Assembly: GCA_942486035.1 (NCBI GenBank)
Contig: CALNXK010000378.1
Coordinates: forward strand, 203,532-267,531
Length of the DNA: 64,000 nucleotides
Direction: 5' to 3'
Origin: Porites lobata
Lineage: Eukaryota > Cnidaria > Anthozoa > Scleractinia > Poritidae
Part shown: in pieces, positions 12,818 to 23,335 of the stretch
Position numbering within the stretch: position 1 is the stretch's first letter
Layout: the number at the start of each line of letters is the position of its first letter
Translations under genes and position numbers: made by a program
Notes under the pieces: generated by a model
Database searches by the model: none
Told to the model about the DNA's origin: nothing
What the model saw: only the letters and a program-made list of their open reading frames with translations

Positions 12818-12836
12818 ACGAAGTTCTGTTACCAAT
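12691..12836. mobile_element. Palindromic MITE
   Basis: GTCCAATTCGGTCTGTAATC at about 12.71 kb is repeated in inverse as GATTACAGACCGAATTGGAC at about 12.80 kb, extending outward into TAATGGTGACAGGAC and its diverged inverse GTTCTGTTACCAATTTA. The loop is about 35 bp. The copy 2 counterpart is 58133-58278. It follows TAAA-rich sequence at 12656-12690. Confidence 0.8.
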
Positions 12837-12945
12837 TTATCATAATTTTGACAAAATTTGTGATATATAAGGCTCTTTCGTTTAATCAAAACACAAGAAA
12901 TTCCACGATCTTTTTCTCTAGCAGTGAAAACAAGCCATTTAATCG

Positions 12946-13220
12946 CGCGCGTGATGGCGCGTACTGTCCAATAGGCTGATTTAGCGACAGAACGGGAACG
13001 TCACTTGACTACGGGAAATCGCGCGGAAAAGACTAAACTCGACTTCTGGTGCCCAATTTACCGCTCAGCCTTTGGTCAAGCCAGTTGTTTGATTTGCGCG
13101 CACCACTGTCAACCTACCTTCCCGTTCTGTTGCTAAATCAGCCTAATTATTTACGCATGACGCGTACTGTCCTATTAAGACTGAAATCAGTGCAGTTGAT
13201 AGCCAATCAGATTTGAGAAT
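12946..13220. mobile_element. Inverted-repeat element (MITE-like)
   Basis: The clearest arms are TAGGCTGATTTAGCGACAGA at about 12972 and, in inverse, TCTGTTGCTAAATCAGCCTA ending at 13145. Outer matches (GCGCGTACTGTCC..TA on the left, GCGTACTGTCCTAT on the right in direct orientation) complicate the outer limits. Copy 2 counterpart 58388-58662. Non-coding. Confidence 0.6.
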
Positions 13221-13495
13221 TTTATTATAGTTATGATTAATAAATAAATAATAAAATAAAATAAATAAATAATGATTTGGAGATAGCACATCCACAAAGC
13301 GGTTCTTCGTCTACCTGATTCCTGGTGGAATTGGTATTTGGAGATGTTGGTTTTTGAGGAGAGGGGAAAAGCGAACTACCTAGAGAAAAACCTCGCAGAG
13401 TGAACTCAACTCACATTATGGCATCGACGCCGGGATTTGAACCCGGGCTACATTAGTGGGAGGCGAACGCTCTCACCACTCCGCCATCCCTTGCT
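13219..13495 (-). mobile_element. tRNA-derived SINE
   Basis: On the minus strand a tRNA-like head starts at 13490 with GGGATGGCGGAGTGGTGAGA (A box), continues through a Gly-type anticodon arm (CGCCTCCC), and has a B box GGGTTCAAATCCCGG. It is followed by a conserved body (TTTTCCCCTCTCCTCAAAAA) and a tail of TTATTTATTTA repeats. The head, body and A/T-rich tail order is that of a tRNA-derived SINE, not a functional tRNA gene: the anticodon stem is irregular and a body follows. The second copy is at 58661-58937. Confidence 0.85.
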
Positions 13496-13499
13496 CCGC

Positions 13500-13803
13500 G
13501 TTCAAACGGATGCAACCTTGTTGGCCAACAAAGTTTTGAGCCAACAACTCCCAAGATTTCTTTTGCTTTGTGATCGCCGAAGCGTAGCGCAACAATGTTG
13601 GATCCGTTTGCAAACCTCCTCGAACATTAATTGTTGGGGCCACGCACGCGGATTACACATGGTCTTCAAAGTCTTATGGGTTGTATCCTTCCCACGATGC
13701 ACTGCAGGTCCTAACATTGTTGGGAGTTGTTGCATCCGTGTGCACTCCACTGCAAACACGGAGGTTAAAAACTCCAAACATTGTTGACCCTGTCCGTTTG
13801 TAC
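13500..13803. repeat. Non-coding repeat with recurring CATTGTTG motifs
   Basis: CGTTCAAACGGATGCAAC on the left and the inverse of GTCCGTTTGTACA on the right frame a segment in which variants of AACATTGTTGGGAGTTGTTG recur several times on both strands. Probably a DNA-transposon derivative. The overlapping open frames on both strands are not regarded as genes. Copy 2 counterpart about 58942-59245. Confidence 0.4.
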
Positions 13804-14125
13804 ATAGTTTTAGCTGATAATACCAACAGAGTCAAAGAAAAATTTTGCACGGTCATGGTTGTCTTTGTTTTAGTTTTATACTCACCACTGGATGCAAGTG
13901 GGCCCTGAAGCATTGTGGGCACATAGGGGCGCCTCGTTGACGTGTCAGGGGTACTTGACGTGTGCTGTAACCACAGGACGGGTCCTCGCATTTCTGCCAA
14001 CCCTGTGCGATTAGTTATAATGTGGGTTAGTTTTGATACCTGTCTTCAAAGCATAAAAATCAACAGCAAAAGAACAAAGGAATTTTTAAACAAAGAGACT
14101 GTTCACAGCCATCTTAGTATTGTTA

Positions 14126-14528
14126 CTTAAAGGGGCTGTATCACGGAAGTCCAGTTCATTTTGTTTGATTTTGCCAATTACTCGCCCTCAATCGCTATGG
14201 AACTTAAACTTTAAGAAAAGAAATTACATGGAAATGACAAAATCAGAGATTCGAGACAAACGAATATGCCTCCTGAGCATTATTTTTGAAGTTGCAAGCA
14301 GCAGGGATCAACTTTGAAAAACTGTTTAGCTGAACAGTTTTCAAAAATTCTAATTTCAATCCGTTTTAATCTTCTTCGGTTTTGCTCATCCGTGGCATCT
14401 GTTGTATCTGCTGTGTTATTTTAACCTTTCTTTAATGTTTTAAGCGGTTATTTTTACGTTTCTCTTAATTTAACGGGAACTTTATAATTATCCAATTTGG
14501 CTGAATATCGTGACACAGCTCCTTTAAG
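14126..14528. mobile_element. 403-bp MITE
   Basis: Terminal inverted repeats: CTTAAAGGGGCTGTATCACG on the left and the inverse of CGTGACACAGCTCCTTTAAG on the right. The interior is non-coding with a 13-bp local palindrome (AAAACTGTT..AACAGTTTT) near 14320-14343. Copy 2 counterpart 59568-59970. Confidence 0.8.
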
Positions 14529-15033
14529 AGAACGCACAAACTTATTTAGGCAAGGATAAGAAAGAATTCTTGTGCAATTTAGGGTCAACGGTCTAAATTT
14601 GGAAAAAAAAAAAAAACATACGGCTAAAAAGGTCTTTTTACTAACTGAGGGAAATATCCTTAAGATTGGCATCATTATCAAACCCCCCACACTTGCTGAT
14701 GGTCGCATTCTTGCAACTCCAACAGAGATCGCATTTGAGGATGTGTTATCCGTTTAAGTAAGATAGAGGTATAAAAGTCTCTTTACTTTACGTCAGTAGC
14801 TCATATTTACCCCCTCTCTTTCCCCATCAGTGCTCTGTTTTACAGGTGTTTAAAGCTCCTTAAAGCTACACGGAAAGGAAAGAAGTTGAAAGAAGAATTT
14901 GGTGTCACATCTTGGAATCAAACTCGGACCCTCCTGCACAGAAGGCCGTGCAATAACCGATTAAGTGCTAATTCTTGCTCCTTGCTGTATAACCCACAAA
15001 AAAGCCGTACAAGTTGCTTTGTTATTTTTATTA

Positions 15034-15370
15034 CAGTGGAACTTCGATTTAACGAACCTCTATATAACAAAGTCCTCGGTATAAAGAACGATTTTCATCA
15101 ACCCGGCCAAAATTACAGTAAAATGTATGGCACAAAAGCTCGATTTAACGAAATCGTCGTTATAACGAACACAATCCAGAAACGCAAACGTAAAATATAC
15201 CTCGATATAACGAATAAATGTCAGCATGTGACCGAAAGATAACTAAAGATGAATGCAAAAGGATAAAACTTGTGTCGAGGTGATAACGAGGTTTTCGATA
15301 TAACGAACCCTCGATATAACGAACAAATTTCCCCAGTCCCTTGTCACTTATTTAAATCGAGGTTCCACTG
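15034..15370. mobile_element. Pogo-type MITE (Tigger-like ends)
   Basis: Ends CAGTGGAACTTCGATTTAAC and, in inverse, TTAAATCGAGGTTCCACTG, flanked by TA on both sides (15032-15033 and 15371-15372). The interior is built from repeats of GATATAACGAA/GATTTAACGAA. These ends resemble Tigger/pogo termini. No transposase. Copy 2 counterpart 60471-60807. Confidence 0.85.
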
Positions 15371-16530
15371 TATACAATTGCAGTTGCAAAAAGTGAGTAC
15401 TTTACAAAATTGCTTCAGTTACCATGTAGTATTCCTTGATGTGTCTGCGCATGGCAACGTTCAACTGGTTGGAAACTGCGCCAGCGCTGTACTGATTGTT
15501 ACATCCGGGACATGTATCGTTGACTGCCAGTGCGTTCGACTACAAAAAAATTGGTGCGAAGTATTAATTTAAGACCTAAGACTTTATACGTTCAATTTTA
15601 GGTCCTTATCTTACTAAACGAATTTTAAAAAGTTTAAACTTAAAGAGCTTTAAGTTTCCATAAATTCTGTAACCACGAGCGTATCTCCACAAATGTTGTG
15701 CACTTGTGGTTTTTCAACTATACAACCTTGTAATGTGCTTCGTTTGGTTGCTTCAATAAAAACAACAATTATAAATGTTTTAAAAGCTTGTTAAATCTGT
15801 TTTTGAACTGTTATGTACCTTTTCCCTGTTGGTAATCCTTAATCCAGAGCATAAACTACACCTACCTCTGCTAAAGGCTTGGGATCGACATTGCTGGTTT
15901 TCGAAAATGGAAAACTGCGCATTTGACTTTAACTTACAGATCCCTGTTCAGCTATAACTCATGCATTGAATGTGCTTAACCTTAAACCCCTGAATAGTGT
16001 AAATTATAAACTCTCTGACTGAAGGAAATAATATCATTTGATGTTAAACTGTAAATGAACATTAACTGTTAAAAGTGTACTTACGGCGCCTTTAAAGAGG
16101 AGTTCGAGGGTCGTTTCTTGACCACAGCTGGAGCGTTTACACTTGACTATAAATCGCTCACAATCCTTGAGAAACAAGTAAGGTACAGATTAGGGTTAGG
16201 GTTTCTATTTGTGTTTTGACCTAGTCACCATTTTCACAAAGACTATGATGCCCGTTGTTTGCCCCCCCGCCCTCAAATTTTGTGTTCCGGTCTTGTGGAG
16301 TTTAGAGCATGCCGATTGTCGTAGACACAATCCACTTTACGTTAAAACGAAACGTCTCAGTGCTATTTAACTTCTACTTTTCTAATGGTTTTCTAAAATA
16401 AAGGTCATTTTGGGGTCAACAAATCGAAGAAAAGACGATTTAATCACTACTGCTACACTAGAACACTTCTTTCAGCTTTTAATTCCCACATTGAGTGATG
16501 GATCGAGATGGAGACGGAGGCGGTTTTAAC

Positions 16531-16935
16531 TTTTGAATCTGTGGATTAAATTCTATGGTGTTACCATTCAAATGAAGCCTCTTCAGCAGTACTTTGAACT
16601 TGGTACTATATATTTAGTATGTAGTTCTAACAGTTTTGAATCTGTGTATCAAATCCTGTGGTGTTACCATTCAGATGAAACCTCTTCAGCAGTCCTTTCA
16701 CATGGTACTGTAAAATTAGTATGTAGTTCCAACTTATTTATTATTTTTTTTAGGATAATGATTACTTTAATTAAATATTTATTTTCTTCTATCTCGGAGA
16801 TATTAGCTTAAAGAGCTACACTGTAAATCTCAGGATAAATAAAGGTGATGATGTATGATGCTGATGATGATTTGAATCTGTAGACAAAATCCTATGGTGT
16901 TACTATTCAAATGAAACCTCTTCAGTATTCTCATA
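16531..16935. repeat. Minisatellite, about 103-bp unit
   Basis: Units start at 16531 and 16634 (period 103) with TTTTGAATCTGTG, then 'GTGTTACCATTCA.ATGAA.CC' and 'CTCTTCAGCAGT'. A third partial unit lies at 16871-16935 after a 137-bp interruption. A GATGATG-rich stretch is at 16845-16870. It is also present in copy 2 at about 61968-62372. The open frame across it only reflects repeat periodicity. Confidence 0.8.
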
Positions 16936-17186
16936 TGCTGCTATCTGGTTTTCATCATTTAACAAAATTAAATTGCGAAATTTCGTCGAATTTTGACCTT
17001 GATCACCTCTGGAAGGGAAAATATTTACAGTTATACCGACCTTAAACCTTTCCTCGTCTGTCATCTGAGCCTGGCCACCAAGCAGCGCGTCATTTTCATC
17101 ATCATGAAGGGCAGAGCTGCCACGATAACAAGAAGGGCCCAGGCCTTTGCAACGAAAAAAATGGTGATAAACTTCTAATAAGATTG

Positions 17187-17555
17187 TAAAATCCAAAGTG
17201 AGGTGCCAGAAAACTATCAATTAACCAAAAAATTGTTTTGAAAGAAATAACTTTGAAAAGATTGATTTGCAAACACCATAGCTCGCACAGCTCGCGCAGA
17301 TGACAACAACAACGATAACTTTCACCTCTTTTCCCTACTATCGGTTGACACAACAAGTTTTCTCTTAAATTTACGTTATAAAACACATGGTTAACGTTTC
17401 ATCGTGTATTGTTGACTTATGGATGCACTTGGGAGACGTCTTGGAAGGACTGCTAAGCTCACAAGAACTCGACGTCATCAGCGTGCTCAATGGGAATATG
17501 AAGCACGCTCGCGCTATTGAATTTCAATAGGCGAACATTCTAGCTATGTTATAAC
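17187..17555. repeat. Dispersed repeat inserted in copy 1 POLA1 intron
   Basis: Shares extended similarity with 45085-45475: 'GCCATAGCTCGCACAGCTCG' region, 'GATGACAACAACAAC', 'CACCTCTTTTCC.TACTATCGG', and the end 'GAAGCACGCTCGCGCTATTG'. Copy 2 has an unrelated sequence at the matching place (about 62610-62800). Non-coding and unclassified. Confidence 0.7.
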
Positions 17556-18111
17556 GACAAATGAACCAACGCGCAGAACACAATTTGACGTTGCTCTTGG
17601 AAATCACGTATTGCGCGCACAACAGGTTGCGCTGACGTCCAAAATTAACTGTAGGCTCTGAACGAATGAGATGATAGATAGCAAGTAGAGAACTTAAAGA
17701 AAAACTCCTTCCGGTGGAGGGGCAGAGGCAAATTCTCTGTGCCAGAAGCCGTAAATACGGGAGAATAAAACTGTGATATCAGGTCATTTTGTTGTTGCAA
17801 TCCACAAGGAAACACTAAAGGAGTTAAAATACTTTAAAGAGACTTAATCAGTGGACACATTTTGTTTAGATGCGAACAGTTTTCTAGCAGCGGAGTTAAA
17901 TTGCCCATTTACTTACCTAAACACTGGGCAATAAGAGCTGCATCTGTTCCGTCGATGGGATCGCACAAACGAGCTACAACTGGGTGAACCTGATTAGCGA
18001 GATAGTATTTCACATCTAGAATATAAATACGTCAAGGAGTGAAAAACAACCGACTTGCATTAGTTAATTCGATTTGAATTGGTAATTTGATAATGACCCA
18101 TCTGAGGAAAG

Positions 18112-18355
18112 AACGCAGAAATTCCTTACTGATGACGCAATGCCAACCAGATCTGAGTGTAAAGCTTCTGATTGGTTAGAACGTTGCTTCATTCAAATAT
18201 CAAAGGCACTAACAGATCTGGATACTGACACGTCACAAGAGCCATATCCATAATTATGACTCTTGCACGTCATCAGTAAGGCTGCGCTCGTTCCTGTGAC
18301 GTCATTTCGCAGGGAAACCAGTGATGGCCTCGCGAAATGTCGGCTTTTTTCTCAC
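18112..18355. mobile_element. MITE related to 63642-63891
   Basis: Contains inverted segments: AGAAATTCCTTACTGATGAC on the left, and CGTCATCAGTAAG plus GACGTCATTTCGCAGGGAAA and 'GTCGGCTTTTTTCTCACGCTA' on the right, with CCAGATCTG motifs inside. The element in copy 2 is better preserved. It lies just downstream (minus strand) of POLA1 exon a. Confidence 0.65.
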
Positions 18356-18776
18356 GCTACATCAGCTGCTGCTAGATGAGGGAAGCTTGCGTCTTTTTTT
18401 TTTTTTAATAACGTTTATTTATTTAAAGGATACCGATCTTGAGTGTTTCAGATTTGCAGAACTCGTCCGGATGATAAGCTCGCTGACTTGCAGCTAAGGT
18501 GGAACCGTCCTGAAAGAAACAGCAGAGAAAAAAAATAACTGAGCGAGTAGCATAATTTCCGCGTTTCTTTCTTTGCAGTGTGTTTGATCATCTCCGACGG
18601 ACAGAAACACTAAAAGTCTTCATAATATTTTCGTTTAAGATGAAATACATTAAAATACAGAGGTAAAATGGGAAAAATGGTCACCAGAGCTGCCTCCCTG
18701 TCAGGGTTTTTGCTATTTTTTGTGACGTGTCACGCTGCAAGAGATGTAGCGCAATGTCACGCAATATGTACATTTT

Positions 18777-19146
18777 TAACCCTGGGGGACTCCCATATGA
18801 AAGGGGCGGGGATACTCGTCGGAAATTTGTAATTAGACCCCTTAAGAAGACCAAGCTGGGCGTGGGCCAACCTTTTTTTGACTCCTAAAAGAAACCATTT
18901 TGTTACAATGTTCTTTAGGTATTGATATTATAGAAAACTTTGATGACATGAATTGAGTAAATAAAAAAAAAAAACGAACTGAAAAAATATATATCTTCGT
19001 CTGCAACCATTAAAAGAGACCTTTACGGCTAAATACAATGACGTTTTGCCCAGAACACCCTAGAAGAGACCAAAATCCGAAATTTACACCCCTAAGCAAG
19101 ACGACCAGCATCCCCGCTGCATTCATATGGGAGTTCCCCTGGGTTA
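18777..19146. mobile_element. 370-bp MITE
   Basis: Terminal inverted repeats: TAACCCTGGGGGACTCCCAT on the left and the inverse of ATGGGAGTTCCCCTGGGTTA on the right, the pairing running on through ATGAA. The interior is A-rich and non-coding (poly-A near 18963-18974). Confidence 0.85.
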
Positions 19147-19188
19147 CTTGTTTACATCTAAGTGTCATCAGCGTGATTTCGTAATTTT

Positions 19189-19481
19189 CTTTACTGCGCT
19201 TTTCACAAACATGTGAACTCTAAAGTTCAAAAGTCGCCTTCACAATTGGGTTTTTCGCTGCCGTCAATCATAATTACGATCACAAGCAACAAACCACGAA
19301 ACACACAAACACACAAAACGGATCGAAATCCACCAATCACAAACCATGACGTTTTGAACCCGTTACAGTGAAGTTTCGTTTCCTAAGAGGTCCGTGAAGA
19401 TGATTGACGGCAGCGAAAAACGCAATCGTCAGTTAGCTTTTGAACTTCAGAATTCGCAAGTTTGTGAAAAGCGCAGTAATA
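19189..19481. mobile_element. MITE with two-part inverted repeats
   Basis: The outer arms (TTACTGCGCTTTTCACAAAC and inverse) and inner arms (GTTTTTCGCTGCCGTCAATC and inverse) pair across a roughly 110-bp centre, so the element could fold over most of its length. Non-coding. Confidence 0.85.
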
Positions 19482-19679
19482 AAGACGTGATCATCATAAA
19501 ACCGCTAATAATAGCTCTGCTCTTGATGAAGATTGCCTTTTTTTGGCGCTAATGCCTTTTAGAAAATGTCTAAAACTTCTTTGGGAGGCGGGGGGGTGCA
19601 TGACCGCTTCGAATTCGCTGGCTACAAACAACAATTACCCGGCAACTTGAAATCTTAGTGACAACCCTGGCTACAAAAC

Positions 19680-19745
19680 AGATGATTGATTGAAAAATGA
19701 TTGATTGAATGATTGACTGACTGACTGTATGACCGTTTGATTGAC
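19680..19745. repeat. Simple repeat (TGAT/TGAC)n
   Basis: Degenerate tetranucleotide array of TGATTGAT and TGACTGAC type. No other feature seen around it. Confidence 0.8.
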
Positions 19746-19940
19746 TACCTATAGCCTTGACTGACAGAACAGACTGATTACTTCCAACATTTAGTAAGTT
19801 TCTCATTTGATGGAATCACTGTTTGTTTCACGATGGAATGAATGAATAACTGACTGTTTCATTAACTTAATTTTTTTTAGTACAGTCAGTCCGGGTCAAG
19901 CATACCCCCAAGATTGCTTTAAGGAAAGATTATTTGAAAA

Positions 19941-20294
19941 ATGAAACCATTAGTTGTTGCCTCAATAATTATCAAATTCAAATCTGCATTCCTGCATGAA
20001 TTTAATATTTATTGTCTACAAGGCTCAAAATTTGTGCATTCATGGCATAGAGGCTGTCTGCGTGAGGTATTCGAACACATGTTTCAATATGCTGGTAATA
20101 TCCATTGCTACAACACAAGATATACAGCTAAGAAAAATATTTATAAGATGAGTGTACGAACAAACGTAGCTAGGCAAAAAATCAATTTCTTTTATAGCTA
20201 CAGACATTTGGAAGGACCTTCCAACTCATTTAAAAAACTCAAGTTTGTCTGCATTTCCAATGAAATTATACACTATCTACTCTCAGAATAACAA
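19941..20294 (+). pseudogene. LINE reverse-transcriptase C-terminal fragment
   Basis: The open frame ends with a segment holding CYNTRYTAKKN, RTNVARQKI, and a FKKLK..IHYLL-like terminus. This is the order seen at the C-terminal tail of CR1/jockey-like non-LTR retrotransposon ORFs (H-x-YNTR, then K-x-x-RTN, then FK). The upstream half of the frame shows no RT motifs, so the fragment is 5'-truncated and decayed. It lies in the transposon-rich spacer between duplication copies. Confidence 0.6.
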
Positions 20295-20299
20295 ATGAA

Positions 20300-21890
20300 A
20301 TACGCTACCTGGGTGGCATCACGATTTTGGTTGGGCACGCAACGTAATAAAGGCGTGTGAGGACAGAGAAACAGCAAGGAGATTGGGGCGGGAGCAATGA
20401 GAAACCGCCTGCATGGACAGGTGGCCTTTTTGAGTAGTCCGAATGCCCGCGTACGGATCGTTCCATTTGGATCAGAATGTTCACCCGCCAATCAAATATT
20501 TGGTAATCTCCTATGGGAGAGTTCCAACTTCAGGACTGAACCATAATCTTCTCCGCAAAACAGAATCAACATATCAAAGAAGTGTTAACAGGGGCGTTGT
20601 CAGTCTTAAATATTCGATGGAAAAACAGGGCAATTTTATTGAAGCCTGAACAGGAAATGGCCATTTAAAGTCTTCTTCATAGATGAGAAGTTATGGCAGT
20701 TTTGTCCTCATCGAAAACCTGTATGATCACAATTTCGCCTCTTTCGTAAACGTTGTCACTGAGCTGTACAGCAATGGAGCTTAAATTTGCTTTGAGGAAG
20801 TCCAGGCACCTCAACTAATTCTCTATTGTGTTTGAGAATAATGCACTACATCAAACAGTGTCAGTGATTGGGGGCGACGAATCGCACACAGTAGAAGAAA
20901 GAAGCACAGCATAATTCTGAATACTTTGTGTAGCTTAAGTTTAAGCTGCAACGTAAATCTGAAGATTGCCCTATCCGCAAAAATTCAACATTCTACAAAC
21001 AACACTTAAAAGCCAGCCGGGCGCAGCATCAAAACATAGCTGGAAATTATTCTTCCTTCTTTGTTTTTTTTCTTCTTATTGTATTTCTTTTGATTTTACC
21101 TGCTAGCTACATGTAGAGCCTAAATTGTTCAGGGAGCTAAGAAGAAAACCAACTGGTTCATTTAGCTTCCTAGCTTCCACATGATTTTCATTACATTTAA
21201 TTTATCTTCTATTGGAAGTAAATTTACTAGATTGTAATATCAACCATGTACATTGACAAAAGCATAAAGATCATTCATCATTCTTTTTAAATAAATTATT
21301 GGTTTGTGATTTTTCATGAAATTTCATCCTCACGAAATTAAGTGAGAATAAGGTGCTAACATTTTTTCTCTGGCATTTTATCAAGGGTGCATGAAATCAA
21401 GTAAATATGGTACATGTATGTCACACATATTACTGTAAAAAAAATAGAAGAGTTGTTTACCTTGTCCTCAAAGCTGCCTTTTCTTGCTGATCTCGTTTTC
21501 TGATTATATTACATTGTCTTGCAGTTTGCCTTGCTGTTCCTCTTCATCAAGATTCTACAATACATGTATGTAACAATGCAGTCTGTCATTGAAAGAAAAT
21601 CACATTGACAAAAATTACGTTAATATATTGCAACTTTTTTAAGGTTAGAACTTGTGTAAGACAGCCCTGGCAGTGAAAAAAAAACAAGAAAACTTTCTTG
21701 TTTAACAATTTAATCATATCATTTTTAAAGACAGTCGATATTTTATTAAGCAATACAGCATTCTACACAGGATACGTGAAAGACGCTAGAGTTAAATAAT
21801 GACATTTGCAACTCAATCTCTCTTTTGAGGGTTTGCACAGATTTTTGGATCCAAAATTCAAGATTTTTTCCAGACATTTCTGCATGTGTA
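20300..21890. other. No gene recognised
   Basis: Non-coding and AT-rich. It includes a GC-richer stretch at about 20320-20530 that looks like a transposon derivative. No terminal repeats or exons could be defined. Confidence 0.5.
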
Positions 21891-21894
21891 GCCA

Positions 21895-22035
21895 TCATGA
21901 GTTGTAATTGAGGAAGCCTTATGTTATAAGCTCTGTGGTTTCTATTAAAGGCTTCCTCGCCAATTTTGTTCTGTAGTGTATTTTAATTTTTTCCTTTTTT
22001 CTTTGTACATTTTGTGGCAAAATAAATAAATCAAA
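21895..22035 (+). mobile_element. LINE 3' end with hairpin
   Basis: TTGTAATTGAGGAAGCCTTA and GGCTTCCTCGCCAATTTT form a stem around 'GCTCTGTGGTTTC', followed by 'TTTTGTGGCAAAATAAATAA'. This matches the tail of the LINE at 46555-47530 (same stem, loop 'GCTCTATAGTTTC' and 'TGTGGCAAATAAATAG'). Confidence 0.7.
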
Positions 22036-22149
22036 TAAATGTCATAAATGAAAGGTACCATTTATCAAAAAAAGGTATACGAAAGGGGTACCTTTTCTGT
22101 CCAAAATGGTATATAAAAGGGTAAGGGGTTGGATCATGTTCCAGAGTCC

Positions 22150-23335
22150 ACCACCCCCACCCCCCTGTATAAAATTTTGCTCAGTTCTTCTCCTATGGGC
22201 AGCTGTTACCGCCAAAAATACAATCAAGTCAAATAGCACAGACAAAATACAAATGCTCTAGTGATGAATTACGAAATGGTTCAAATAATAAAGGAATGAT
22301 CATTCTTAAAATAAAATAGTCGGGTTGTTTTGTGTGAAATGGTTCACCTAAACTACAAACGATTTCGTCAGATGAGAATTAAGCTGTTCACTGGTACAGC
22401 TGTAGATGTTAAAACAATACCACCAAACAAGAATAGGTTTGTTTAACTTCCTCCTCAATGTTTTTTGCCCCAAAAAGTCAAATCATGCACAAATAAAAAG
22501 TTGAAATTACAATGTAATTTCCCAGAGCATTGAAACAATGATGTCTCTGCAGCTGGGTGAAACATTTTCTGGTTTTAAGCTACAAAGACCAGTCCAATGG
22601 TTCCTCCAGACCAAAAACCCTCTGCATTGTTTTGTTTTTTTTTGGCTGTAAATTGTTGAGCACTGGCTTACAATTCCTTTTCTTAATTTTTTTTTAAATT
22701 TGGCAACAAAAACATTCCTATATATGGCCCATAACTAAGGAACATTATGTTAGACCCCACATAGACTAGACAACTCCAGTCTTGACTTGTCCATTTCACT
22801 CTTGTATTTTTGGTGGTTTCGGCGCCAACAATAATGTCAAGTGAAACCATTTTATTTCATGTATCACCATTTGTTTCATCATACCTCCACTTCAGTTGTG
22901 ATTAAATCATTTGACTTTTTACATTGAATAATTTGCGTATGACTTGAACCATTTGTAAATGTTTGTGTGAATTCTTACTTTACTCAAACTATTATGCAAC
23001 AGAGCAGCTGACCGTTGGTTATCAAGCTCGATCATGTCGCACATGGTATATTGATGGATTATTATTTAACCAAACTGAATCTTGTTTGGCGGTATTGTTT
23101 TAACATCTACGAGTGAACAGCTTCTCATGTGACCAAAATCGTTTGTAGTTTACATGTAGGTGAACCATTTCACGCAAAACAACCAGACTATTTTTATTTT
23201 AAGAATGATCACTTCTTTATTATTTAAACGATTTCGTAATTCATCAGTAGACCATTTGCGTTTTGTCTGTGCTATTTGACATGATTGTATGTTTGGTGGT
23301 GACAGCTGCCCATATTCTCCCCCCCCCCCCCACCG
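22150..23335. mobile_element. DNA transposon with about 260-bp terminal inverted repeats
   Basis: The left arm (about 22190-22440) and right arm (about 23060-23315) are inverse copies. Shared landmarks are GGGCAGCTGT, ATAGCACAGACAAAA, ACGAAATGGTT/AAACGATTTCGT, AAGAATGATCA, GTGAAATGGTTCACCT and ATGTTAAAACAATACC. Both arms end in C-rich runs (22150s and about 23318-23333). The 620-bp centre has no transposase. Superfamily not assigned. Confidence 0.8.

Larger units (their letters stand above)
1..18509. repeat. Segmental duplication, copy 1
   Basis: This block aligns collinearly with 45790-64000. The offset is about 45.05 kb near 6.8 kb, 45.44 kb between 11.7 and 14 kb, and 45.50 kb at the right end, where position 18503 matches position 64000. 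Homology is already present within the first bases of the window, so the left boundary lies at or outside it. Copy 1 has private segments at 1417-3680 (a transposon), about 4884-6565, and about 17187-17555. Homology clearly holds to 18503; nothing beyond can be compared because copy 2 leaves the window there. The content is POLA1 exons plus transposons and decayed sequence. Confidence 0.95.
16085..18509 (-). pseudogene. POLA1: POLA1 C-terminal exons, copy 1 (partial gene)
   Basis: Four minus-strand exons match the C-terminal part of the DNA polymerase alpha catalytic subunit, the enzyme that extends primase RNA primers at nuclear replication forks. Exon a is 18509-18434 (DGSTLAASQRAYHPDE). 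Exon b is 18015-17917 (YYLANQVHPVVARLCDPIDG). Exon c is 17144-17041 (DDENDALLGGQAQMTDEERF). Exon d is 16165-16085 (DCERF.., with a C-x4-C zinc-ligand pair). All have AG acceptors and GT donors, and phases fit (0-1, 1-1, 1-0, 0-0), giving 120 continuous codons. The family match is to vertebrate POLA1, recalled from memory. Upstream exons and the last 150 or so residues were not found. Exon c carries non-conservative changes (GLGPSCYRG where GLDP is usual), suggesting relaxed selection. Labelled pseudogene because only a fragment is present; a functional 3' end cannot be excluded. Confidence 0.8.

Noticed and set aside
13419..13490. tRNA-Gly-like gene on the minus strand
   Set aside because: The A and B boxes are good but the anticodon stem is irregular and the sequence continues into a conserved SINE body and A/T tail, so it is a SINE head.
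13437..14317. Several open frames of 62-116 codons identical in both duplication copies (also 58879-59759)
   Set aside because: Identity follows from the recent or converted duplication and extends equally over non-coding sequence; frames overlap on both strands and cover SINE and MITE sequence.
15866..15920. Possible next POLA1 exon on the minus strand containing SNVDPK, similar to the SNID-C-K region of the second zinc pair
   Set aside because: The reading frame that gives this match does not fit phase 0 after exon d with any visible acceptor, and both expected cysteines are absent.
16188..16206. Telomere-like TTAGGGTTAGGG next to POLA1 exon d (also at about 61627)
   Set aside because: Only about two repeat units in each copy, both inherited by the duplication; not enough to indicate an interstitial telomere or fusion.
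16533..16811. 92-codon frame across the 103-bp minisatellite
   Set aside because: The frame and its internal peptide repeat arise from repeat periodicity; it is found in both copies only because of the duplication.
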